20,910 nt of DNA from contig BNVB01000046.1 of the NCBI GenBank assembly GCA_025997795.1, positions 1-20,910 on the forward strand. Direction: 5' to 3'. The stretch is from Spirochaetia bacterium (GTDB lineage Bacteria; Spirochaetota; Spirochaetia; Treponematales; Breznakiellaceae). Shown one piece after another: positions 5,450 to 13,166 of the stretch (its first letter is position 1; each line of letters starts with the position of its first letter). The notes beneath the pieces are model-generated. The model searched no databases. It saw nothing but the letters and a program-made list of their open reading frames with translations, and had not been told where the DNA came from. The translations under genes were made by a program, and so were the position numbers.

Positions 5450-8400
5450 GTTTCAATCCTCGCACCTGCACAAGGTGCGACTTTTCCAGATACAGCTGGC
5501 GGTTCTGCCAACTCATGTTTCAATCCTCGCACCCGCACAAGGTGCGACTTGCCCTACGCTTTACAGTACGAGCATACTGCGATGTTTCAATCCACGCACC
5601 CGCACAAGGTGCGACTCCATAATTACCGATGTTTCTTCCGCGGTGAGATAGTTTCAATCCACGCACCCGCACAAGGTGCGACTTCAGATACAGGATGCCT
5701 CACACGTCATTACAATTGTTTCAATCCACGCACCCGTACAAGGTGCGACACCGAAATAGAACTTATTGCCGGGGCGACCATGTTTCAATCCTCGCACCCG
5801 TACAAGGTGCAACTAGAAACGTTCATCAGGTCCAGGTCGATATCCTTGTTTCAATCCTCGCACCCGTACAAGGTGCGGCAAGAGCAATTGGCAAATTATG
5901 GTTAGTGTATTGGGTTTCAATCCTCGCACCCGCATGAGGTACGACGCCAATATCATAATCATCGTCCAACCAGCCCTGCAGTTTCAATCCACGCACCCGC
6001 ACGGAGTGCGACTGTTCGCTGGCGGCATTACAGATTTTCTGTAATTTGTTTCAATCCACGCACCCGCACGGAGTGCGACATTAAAAAATGTCAAGAAAAT
6101 TACTAGAAAATACGTTTCAATCCACGCACCCGCACGGAGTGCGACCCGGATCTTTCTTTTCAACCGGCTTTGCGTAGTTTCAATCCACGCACCCGCACGG
6201 AGTGCGACCAGCACTGGAACTTGTCAAACGGGCGAATGAACCGGTTTCAATCCACGCACCCGTACAAGGTGCGACTACACGTTCTTGATATGCCTGAATG
6301 TAAAGAAAAGTTTCAATCCACGCACCCGTACAAGGTGCGACTCATTTATCCCTTGGATGTATTTTTCCCCTACCGAGTTTCAATCCACGCACCCGTACAA
6401 GGTGCGACATACATTGAGGGCGTGTTCTACCTTATTGGAAGTGTTTCAATCCACGCACCCGTACAAGGTGCGACCCATCAACCGGGGAATACTACTCCGG
6501 AGCAGAGGGTTTCAATCCACGCACCCGTACAAGGTGCGACTGGATCAGCCTTAAGCATGGCAAAACCCTTTATAGGTTTCAATCCACGCACCCGTACAAG
6601 GTGCGACGCGGCGGCCCGTACCCCGTATGTTTCAAGAAATTGTTTCAATCCACGCATCCGTACAAGGTGCGACAGCATTATCCGGTTCACCACTTATGCC
6701 ATCCAAGGTTTCAATCCACGCACCCGTACAAGGTGCGACATCAACCAGAAAGAGATTCTAGCCAGCCGCACCAGTTTCAATCCACGCACCCGTACAAGGT
6801 GCGACTCCAAATGTTGACTGCAGAGAAAAGAGTTATTGTGTTTCAATCCACGCACCCGTACAAGGTGCGACATCAATTGCCATGCAGTCCAGGCCAATTC
6901 CAAGTTTCAATCCACGCACCCGTACAAGGTGCGACTCAGCCAGTTCGATTCTGGCCCGGTTCAATGCTGTTTCAATCCACGCACCCGTACAAGGTGCGAC
7001 GCCTGGTACCAGGGTATCCAGGACGACCCCCTCATGTTTCAATCCACGCACCCGTACAAGGTGCGACTTCTTTTTGTGGTATACCGGCACTTCCATACCC
7101 ATGTTTCAATCCACGCACCCGTACAAGGTGCGACTCGAGATTGATATGATGAGATTGGCAGACTCGGTTTCAATCCACGCACCCGTACAAGGTGCGACCC
7201 GGGGGTATAAGTTCCGTTTGGTGGGTATAGATGTTTCAATCCACGCACCCGTACAAGGTGCGACTCCGGTTTTATCCCTGTATAACATCGCCATAGGAAT
7301 GTTTCAATCCACGCACCCGCACAAGGTGCGACCCCAATAAGCGCCTAGGTCAAAACCGCCGATACCTGTTTCAATCCACGCACCCGCACAAGGTGCGACC
7401 AAGCTTTCTTTGTGGGATTTTGATATTGACCCGGTTTCAATCCACGCACCCGCACAAGGTGCGACCTTTTACAGTACATTTGCAACTTCCGGGAATTGAT
7501 GTTTCAATCCCGCACCCGCACAAGGTGCGACCATTTGCGGATAGTAAGTCTACCGTCAGTTTGCTGTTTCAATCCACGCACCCGCACAAGGTGCGACATA
7601 ATTTGACAATTCTTACAAGTTTATCACCATGTTTCAATCCACGCACCCGCACAAGGTGCGACTCGTCTGCCCTTGACGTTGTCCCGCATCCGGTGGGCAT
7701 GTTTCAATCCACGCACCCGCACAAGGTGCGACGTATATGAGGGGGAATCGTTTCTTTTTGGAAAACTGTTTCAATCCACGCACCCGCACAAGGTGCGACT
7801 CAATCAAGATACCTGACCTTAAAATACGTGTTTTGTTTCAATCCACGCACCCGCACAAGGTGCGACTTCCAGCGGAAAGTAAAAAGGGTCGGCATGATCT
7901 TGTTTCAATCCACGCACCCGCACAAGGTGCGACTTTATCGCGGTATGCTCCGACACGCAAGGGCTTGTTTCAATCCACGCACCCGCACAAGGTGCGACAC
8001 GGAAGATCGTCTTTCATTTTGTCCTCTTGGTTTCAATCCACGCACCCGCACAAGGTGCGACTCCTCCGCTTTTATCTTTTCGTTGTATATGTCCTTGTTT
8101 CAATCCACGCACCCGCACAAGGTGCGACCTAGTTTTGTAACAGTTTTTGGTTAGTTTTGTAATGTTTCAATCCACGCACCCGCACAAGGTGCGACGGCAC
8201 TATCTGTTCTACTGCATTATCAGGATTTTAGTTTCAATCCACGCACCCGCACAAGGTGCGACACGAAGCAAGCGCTTTTATAACAATCCGGGAGATTGTT
8301 TCAATCCACGCACCCGCACAAGGTGCGACTGAACAGGACGGACGGGCCCGGATGCTGCAACTGGTTTCAATCCACGCACCCGCACAAGGTGCGACTTTGA

Positions 8401-9397
8401 TGTTATCGGCGATGTATTGTACTGCGTGTTTGTTTCAATCCACGCACCCGCACAAGGTGCGACCCCGGCACCGTCATCTTTATTCCGCCACTTGAGGTTT
8501 CAATCCACGCACCCGCACAAGGTGCGACTATTCTGCTTAGGTGAGCGACAATCCAGCCTGTAAGTTTCAATCCACGCACCCGCACAAGGTGCGACTTTAC
8601 TTGTGCGGGGAAGTCATTATAGACGCACTTGGTTTCAATCCACGCACCCGCACAAGGTGCGACCCCAAAACATTTATTTCCCCCCAATATGCGGTTTCCG
8701 GGTTTCAATCCACGCACCCGCACAAGGTGCGACTTTTTAAGCCCGGAATTAAGGCCGGAACAAAAGGTTTCAATCCACGCACCCGCACAAGGTGCGACTT
8801 GTACCTTACATCTATTTCATAGGCTGATTCATTTGTTTCAATCCACGCACCCGCACAAGGTGCGACGACCGGGAACGGAAAGAAGCGTTTAATGCCGCAG
8901 GTTTCAATCCACGCACCCGCACAAGGTGCGACGCCATGCAGTGGGATAGGATAGCCATAATCATAAGTTTCAATCCACGCACCCGCACAAGGTGCGACGC
9001 CATTTCCAGAATATTGTTCCCAAGTTTATTCCGTTTCAATCCACGCACCCGCACAAGGTGCGACATCTCCCTCTGTGGGGGAAACCGTAAATTCTTCGGT
9101 GTTTCAATCCACGCACCCGCACAAGGTGCGACTTTTTGTGTCTCACTACACCAGTTTTGGTATAAGGTTTCAATCCACGCACCCGCACAAGGTGCGACTT
9201 ATTACAAGCGTAATAGCTACAGCAATTAAACCGTTTCAATCCACGCACCCGCACAAGGTGCGACTTTATTAAAAGTAAGATTTTTTCACTTCCAGCAGGT
9301 TTCAATCCACGCACCCGCACAAGGTGCGACCAGATATGTTTTGAGAGAAATTGCGGACAGATCTTGTTTCAATCCACGCACCCGCACAAGGTGCGAC
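5450..9397 (-). CRISPR. Type I-C CRISPR array, 60 repeats and 59 spacers
   Basis: I count 60 repeats of 32 bp (one of 31) separated by 59 spacers of 31-38 bp, mostly 34-35. On the transcribed minus strand the repeat starts GTCGCACC and ends GTGCGTGGATTGAAAC, a typical I-C repeat. It folds with a CGCACC/GGTGCG stem and 7-nt loop and leaves an 11-nt 5' handle. Orientation follows from the GATTGAAAC end, the leader next to cas2 at the 9397 end, and degenerate repeats at the 5450 end. Repeats fall into blocks on the plus strand: #1-8 (5450-5945) mixed and degenerate; #9-12 (5981-6208) CGCACGGAG; #13-28 (6244-7264) CGTACAAGG; #29-60 (7301-9397) CGCACAAGG. Repeat #32 (7501-7531) lacks one base and #19 (6642) has a point change. 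I noticed no duplicated spacers by eye. Confidence 0.98.
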
Positions 9398-9406
9398 ATA
9401 CACCTC

Positions 9407-9435
9407 ATTATATCCTTGTACCACAATAAGTTAAA
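9407..9435 (-). promoter_or_regulatory. Pre-crRNA promoter abutting the first repeat
   Basis: On the minus strand a perfect -10 TATAAT (9407-9412) lies 17 bp from a weak -35 TTTAAC (9430-9435). The predicted start is near 9400, only about 3 nt before the first repeat, so the transcript would open directly with repeat sequence. Confidence 0.6.
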
Positions 9436-9533
9436 GCCCCGTATTAGCGAACTGGGAGTAATTGGTACAAAAAATAGCAGATTTTCCTTCTCTCTTTCTG
9501 TCAAAGATCAATACTGTAATGAATTACCGCGAT

Positions 9534-9600
9534 TGCGAACATCCCGGGTTTTTGTGTGTTTTTGAGGTTCGCAGAATGACGATTTTCTCTTGCAGAATGA
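9534..9600. promoter_or_regulatory. Leader inverted repeat and 21-bp-phased direct repeats
   Basis: TGCGAAC (9534-9540) and GTTCGCA (9567-9573) form an inverted repeat with a 26-bp gap. GCAGAATGA occurs at 9571-9579 and again at 9592-9600, exactly 21 bp apart, or two helical turns. These could be binding sites for the adaptation complex or a DNA-bending protein. The sequences are seen; the role is inferred. Confidence 0.4.
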
Positions 9601-9612
9601 AATAACCCATAT

Positions 9613-9903
9613 TCATACAATTAAAGGCCCATCAACATCATAAGAAGGTTTTGCCCCTATGTGTTCAATCCGCCGTTTATAATTTGCACCTAGGTAATAA
9701 TACCGTAAACTATCCTTCTTTTCATCTATTGTCTTTTCGAGTATATTTTTCAATTGAACCCATTGGGCTGGGTCAACTACACATTCAAAAACCGAACATT
9801 GAACCCTCTGGCCATAATTAGTACAGGCCTTTGCCACCTTTTTAAGACGGCCCTGGCCTCCGGGACTTGTCACCATTACATCATAACTTACCAACACCAT
9901 CAT
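9613..9903 (-). CDS. cas2: CRISPR-associated endonuclease-like protein Cas2
   Basis: The product is 96 residues, starting at the ATG 9901-9903 with GGAG 8 nt upstream. A longer frame exists but its extra 14 residues overlap cas1 and are not Cas2-like. It starts MMVLVSYDV, with the conserved Asp after the first beta strand, then RLKKVAKACTNYGQRVQCSVFEC and DSLRYYYLG, typical of type I-C Cas2. It forms the central dimer of the Cas1-Cas2 integrase that inserts spacers. It is the last gene of the operon, 4 bp after the cas1 stop and directly before the leader. Confidence 0.96.
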   Translation of the reverse strand: MMVLVSYDVMVTSPGGQGRLKKVAKACTNYGQRVQCSVFECVVDPAQWVQLKNILEKTIDEKKDSLRYYYLGANYKRRIEHIGAKPSYDVDGPLIV

Positions 9904-9907
9904 ACAG

Positions 9908-10939
9908 TTATCTCCAAAAGAAAGGAGGATACCCATTAATATCACCCCGGATATAACGGGCCATCAAATTTGCCTGAACAAAAAAAAGGAGCCCGATTGG
10001 AACCGTTTCCTCTATATAAGGGTGATAGATCTGGTCCTGTTTACGGTTTTGGTATTCAACCAAAACTATTTTTCGGGTATCATCATTCATAACAACAGCG
10101 CCGCTTGCCGCTTTTACAAATCCCTTCTTGTTAACCTGGCGGCGATTAATCAACGAAAGAACCAACCGGTCAGCGATAACAGGACGAAATTCCTCCATTA
10201 TATCCAGTGCCAGGCCCGGTCGTCCAGGCCGGTCCCGGTGAAGAAAACCAACCGCTGGATCAAGGCCCACTGTCTCCAGTGCGGATCGCATATCATGGGC
10301 AAGTAACGTATAGATAAATGAAAGCAGCGCATTTACTTCATCCAACGGAGGCCGCCTGTTTCGTTCGGTAAAAATAAAATCTTTTTTCTGTTCAATAATC
10401 AAATCATTAAAAACGCTAAAATATTCCGCTGCCGCCTGTCCCTCAAGGCCCCGTATCTCGCTATCTCTGGATGCATGCGGAAGCCGGTCTATAATCCGGT
10501 CAATCTTTGATGATGTGTCCCGCAAGGCTGCAGCATCTATCTTTTCAGAATGATCTCTTACCATTCTGTTGATAACGATGCGGCAATTTGCCAGCTTGCC
10601 GCTTACTACTTGTACTGCAACTTTCCTGATTGCTTCGTCATTGTCGGCCATACGGTATTGCTGACGGCGAAGAAATACATTTCCACGTACCGGACCCTGT
10701 ACCGATGCCAGAAACCGGCCATGTTCACTTAAGAACGAAACCGCCACATCCCGCTCGGCACAAAATCCAAGTAGAAAAGGAGAACACAATACATTACCAA
10801 AACAGATAATTCCGCCCAGCGTGTGAATGGGAAGCTGTAAGACTTTTTGTTTTTCTTTTTCCACAACAACCGTTTCCCCTTCCTGGTGCAGATATGAACC
10901 CTGGGAACTTACATACAATGTATTGAGCAGTTTTCTCAT
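9908..10939 (-). CDS. cas1: CRISPR integrase Cas1 (type I-C)
   Basis: The product is 343 residues, the usual I-C length. The N-terminal beta domain (MRKLLNTLYV...) is followed by the helical catalytic domain. Metal ligands are visible as Glu166 in GLEGQAA, His234 in GFLHRDRPGRPGLALD and Asp246 in LALDIMEEFRP. It cuts and joins DNA at the leader-repeat junction to add spacers. Its ATG overlaps the cas4 stop by 4 bases (ATGA), so the two are translated together. The catalytic set is complete and no frameshift is seen. Confidence 0.97.
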   Translation of the reverse strand: MRKLLNTLYVSSQGSYLHQEGETVVVEKEKQKVLQLPIHTLGGIICFGNVLCSPFLLGFCAERDVAVSFLSEHGRFLASVQGPVRGNVFLRRQQYRMADNDEAIRKVAVQVVSGKLANCRIVINRMVRDHSEKIDAAALRDTSSKIDRIIDRLPHASRDSEIRGLEGQAAAEYFSVFNDLIIEQKKDFIFTERNRRPPLDEVNALLSFIYTLLAHDMRSALETVGLDPAVGFLHRDRPGRPGLALDIMEEFRPVIADRLVLSLINRRQVNKKGFVKAASGAVVMNDDTRKIVLVEYQNRKQDQIYHPYIEETVPIGLLFFVQANLMARYIRGDINGYPPFFWR

Positions 10940-11610
10940 GATACACCCGCATTAAGGGCGCAGTTGTTTTTTGTTAATTGCAGCTGTAACTTAACATACT
11001 TTTCCACATCTTTGTGTTTTTTACCAAATGTTTTTGGCATGCAGGAGTCCACAAGGGAGCAGCGATCGCATTTTTGTTTGCTGTACTCAGCCGCCGGCGT
11101 TATCCCCGAATCCCAAATAGTTCTCGTCCTTTCGGTCACCTGACAAGTCTTTTCCCGCAGTTCGTTATCAATAGTAACGCCAGTTCTTCTGTGTTCCTGA
11201 AGATAATAAAGCTGCCCCATATCAATGGTTATGTTAAACATTTCTTCAAGGCAAAAGACCTGGGCACAAAGTTGAACCCTGTCAACGTCACTTTGTTTTT
11301 TCCTGCCCCGTTTAAACTCGACCGGCAGAACCTGCACAATTCCGCCGCCATCAGAGAACCAAAGCTCAACAAGGTCGCATTTGCCAATAAGTCCCCATTG
11401 CAAAGATCGTACCGCCATGCCGTATTCCTGCCTAAAAAGCCGTCTTGACTCATGGTGTTCCACATCAACTCGTTCATGAAGCGCTCTGCCTTCAGCGGTA
11501 AAACGATTTTCCGTCCAATCCTGCTCCAGATGAATCAGCGCATATTGCCGCGCGCAAAACAAGGTATGCTGCAAAGCGGAAACAGGAATAAGATCATCCT
11601 CACCATACAT
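10936..11610 (-). CDS. cas4: CRISPR-associated exonuclease Cas4
   Basis: The product is 224 residues with a RecB-like nuclease core: His45 (ALHERVD), Asp79 (GKCDLVE), Glu98 and Lys100 in PVEFKRG. The Fe-S cysteines are Cys19 in LFCARQ and Cys181/184/190 in KCDRCSLVDSC. Cas4 works with Cas1-Cas2 to process prespacers and select those with the right PAM. Its ATG overlaps the stop of the 57-aa ORF upstream (TGATG), so the small ORF and cas4 should be coupled. Confidence 0.96.
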   Translation of the reverse strand: MYGEDDLIPVSALQHTLFCARQYALIHLEQDWTENRFTAEGRALHERVDVEHHESRRLFRQEYGMAVRSLQWGLIGKCDLVELWFSDGGGIVQVLPVEFKRGRKKQSDVDRVQLCAQVFCLEEMFNITIDMGQLYYLQEHRRTGVTIDNELREKTCQVTERTRTIWDSGITPAAEYSKQKCDRCSLVDSCMPKTFGKKHKDVEKYVKLQLQLTKNNCALNAGVS

Positions 11611-11783
11611 CAGGCAGGCAGCTCAATTTTTTTATCAGAAATAGTTATGCCGTATTTTTTTGCAATTTTTCTGGCATTTTCTTTTTCCCATAGTACAATT
11701 TCGCTTGCTTGCATATTTTTGGTCTGTTCATACAGGTCGACCCGTATTTTGCTAAGCTGATCTTCAAAATCATTCGTCTTCAT
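11610..11783 (-). CDS. Unrecognised 57-aa protein inside the cas operon
   Basis: A 57-residue ORF between cas7 and cas4. It starts with ATG at 11781-11783 behind a near-perfect GGAGGTGATC Shine-Dalgarno and ends TGA overlapping the cas4 ATG by one base. It begins MKTNDFEDQLSKIRVDLYEQ and ends YGITISDKKIELPA. It is charged (many Lys and Glu) with no Cys, signal peptide or membrane segment, and is probably helical through about residue 45. It is not Cas11, which is encoded inside cas8c. The pattern IR-x2-LYE-xTK-xM ... A-x2-IAKKYGI vaguely recalls short uncharacterised proteins that I have seen near toxin-antitoxin genes, but I cannot name a family. The strong ribosome binding site and coupling on both sides argue it is translated. 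Function unknown. Confidence 0.75.
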   Translation of the reverse strand: MKTNDFEDQLSKIRVDLYEQTKNMQASEIVLWEKENARKIAKKYGITISDKKIELPA

Positions 11784-11832
11784 TGATCACCTCCATAGGT
11801 GTACAGATAAAGGGGTTACCGTAACCACGCAT
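11770..11832 (-). CDS. Possible 20-aa leader peptide overlapping the 57-aa ORF
   Basis: ATG at 11830-11832 follows an AGAGG site by ~9 nt. It encodes a 20-residue peptide starting MRGYGNPFIC and stops with TGA at 11770-11772, 14 nt inside the 57-aa ORF. Ribosomes finishing it would stop over the next start, a common arrangement for translational coupling. The same frame stays open upstream to 11940, overlapping the end of cas7 in another frame. It may be spurious, as it is very short. Confidence 0.3.
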   Translation of the reverse strand: MRGYGNPFICTPMEVINEDE

Positions 11833-11847
11833 TGTACCACCCTCTTC

Positions 11848-11872
11848 TCCGGGGGCTTTGCCCGCCCCCGGA
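11848..11872 (-). promoter_or_regulatory. GC-rich intercistronic hairpin after cas7
   Basis: A 9-bp stem (11848-11856 with 11864-11872, TCCGGGGGC and complement) around a 7-nt loop, in the 116-bp gap between cas7 and the 57-aa ORF. No T-run follows, so it is not a standard terminator. It may protect the cas7 mRNA end, lowering adaptation-gene expression relative to Cascade. A second small palindrome, GGTTAC-C-GTAACC, is at 11814-11826. Confidence 0.55.
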
Positions 11873-11899
11873 CTGAGGTGATGTTGATAATCCCAAAAA

Positions 11900-12751
11900 T
11901 CAATACGCCAAAATTTCCGGGGCAAGACCAGCAAGAGGGCTTATCTTGATATCATAATCATCTGCACTTTTTACCCTTTCGCCTTTTTTCTTCGGCTTTA
12001 TATCCAAACTTCGGTGAACTTTGGCGGAAGAATACTGACCCGATTTGCTTGAATGTTCCCACCAGTAGAGTTGAATAACTTCCATGCTGCCTTCAGGCCG
12101 GGCCGATGATGCATCATTATCAAAAATATGCAAAAGGGCCTGCTTAATTTTTTGTGCATCCGCATGGGAAAAACCGGTTTTTTCAGCAAGCTGTGGATTA
12201 ATACTCCCATAAGTTGCGTACAAACCGAAATCAACCCGGTGTTTCATACCCATCGTATCGGATGCTTTTTTCGATCCATCCCCTTCACCGCTAACGCTTT
12301 TAGTTATTTGGATACTCGTAATATTTACAGGGTCTTGGCTAAAAGCTGATTGAATACTCACCGGTCCGCGAATTCCCACAGATACACCGGAACCTTTTCC
12401 CTCACCCTTGTAAGCAAAAAGCTGGCCAAAGGCACGTACATCAATCCATGTTTTACAGGCTTTTTCGGTGAGCTTTTTCGCATCCTTCATGACGTCTTTT
12501 AGTACGCTGTCAGCACGATCCTTGAGGGTTTTGTAATCGTCCTTCCGGTTATCATCGGACTGGACAAAAATACTCTCCCCCGCTTCCTGCAGTCTGTCAC
12601 GGATCTTCCGTTTCAGACAAACATCGGAAAGCTCTCCGATGCTGTCAATAGTCACTCTTGGCATATTCCCGCTCAAGGGATCGCCGTTGGGGTTCGCGTT
12701 TTTTACACAAAACACCAGTGCAAAGTCAATTTTTTTCTCTAATCCTGCCAT
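11900..12751 (-). CDS. cas7: Type I-C Cascade backbone protein Cas7 (Csd2)
   Basis: About 283 residues, the normal length for Csd2/Cas7c. Copies of it polymerise along the crRNA spacer as the Cascade filament. Diagnostic sequence includes FALVFCVKNANPNGDP near the start and PRVTIDSIGELSDVCLKRKIRD, with VDVRAFGQLFA-like and GVSVGIRGPVSIQSAF segments after it. I prefer the ATG at 12749-12751, because GGAGG in the cas8c tail lies 9 nt upstream; an in-frame ATG three codons earlier overlaps that site. It is separated from the cas8c stop by one base. A strong hairpin follows the gene. Confidence 0.95.
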   Translation of the reverse strand: MAGLEKKIDFALVFCVKNANPNGDPLSGNMPRVTIDSIGELSDVCLKRKIRDRLQEAGESIFVQSDDNRKDDYKTLKDRADSVLKDVMKDAKKLTEKACKTWIDVRAFGQLFAYKGEGKGSGVSVGIRGPVSIQSAFSQDPVNITSIQITKSVSGEGDGSKKASDTMGMKHRVDFGLYATYGSINPQLAEKTGFSHADAQKIKQALLHIFDNDASSARPEGSMEVIQLYWWEHSSKSGQYSSAKVHRSLDIKPKKKGERVKSADDYDIKISPLAGLAPEILAY

Positions 12752-12752
12752 G

Positions 12753-13166
12753 TTAATCATCCTCCTCTTCGTTAGTAGGTTCAGGCTGTTTCGCAGCCTT
12801 TAATTTTGCTATACCATCCCAGAATTCTTTTTGCTGGCAATGATACCCAAGTAAAAATCCTCCCGAAAGCGGTGTGGTAGAAACAAATTCGCTATGAACA
12901 AAAAGACTGTTGATCTCCTGAATAAGCGCTTCATACCAGTCCCTGCTTTTTTTCTTAAGTTGAGAAAAATACGGCTGGAGTTTCTCAACATAGAGAAATT
13001 CCCATGTAGGACAAGGATACTTCGAAAATCTCTGCATATACCTAACAGCATTGGTATCCCGAATCTCTTTTCGTCTGTAAAGAACTTGTGATTCCACTCT
13101 GTCCGCAACCGCCAAAAGCCTACCGTAAAGATAATCACGGTCTTTTCTGTCTTCTTCCAATCCCAC
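12753..13166 (-). CDS. cas11c: Cas11c small subunit from internal start in cas8c
   Basis: A GTG at 13164-13166 is in frame with cas8c (codon 483). It is preceded by AAGGAGG with an 8-nt gap (AGGAGG at 13175-13180), a near-ideal ribosome binding site inside a coding region. Translation gives 137 residues starting MGLEEDRKDRDYLYGRLLAV, the C-terminal helical part of Cas8c. In other I-C systems this region is made separately as Cas11c, which lines the Cascade belly and stabilises the non-target strand. The site is seen here; separate production is inferred from family knowledge. Confidence 0.8.
   Translation of the reverse strand: MGLEEDRKDRDYLYGRLLAVADRVESQVLYRRKEIRDTNAVRYMQRFSKYPCPTWEFLYVEKLQPYFSQLKKKSRDWYEALIQEINSLFVHSEFVSTTPLSGGFLLGYHCQQKEFWDGIAKLKAAKQPEPTNEEEDD

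Larger units (their letters stand above)
9398..9612 (-). promoter_or_regulatory. CRISPR leader
   Basis: AT-rich non-coding stretch between the cas2 stop and the newest repeat. This is where I-C leaders drive array transcription and guide spacer insertion. It contains a promoter next to the first repeat (9407-9435) and inverted and direct short repeats farther away (9534-9600). No ORF is seen. Confidence 0.85.

Noticed and set aside
5381..9320. Many apparent long ORFs on both strands within the array
   Set aside because: Their peptides are periodic translations of the repeat (such as FNPRTRTRCD and SHLVRVRGLK), not genes.
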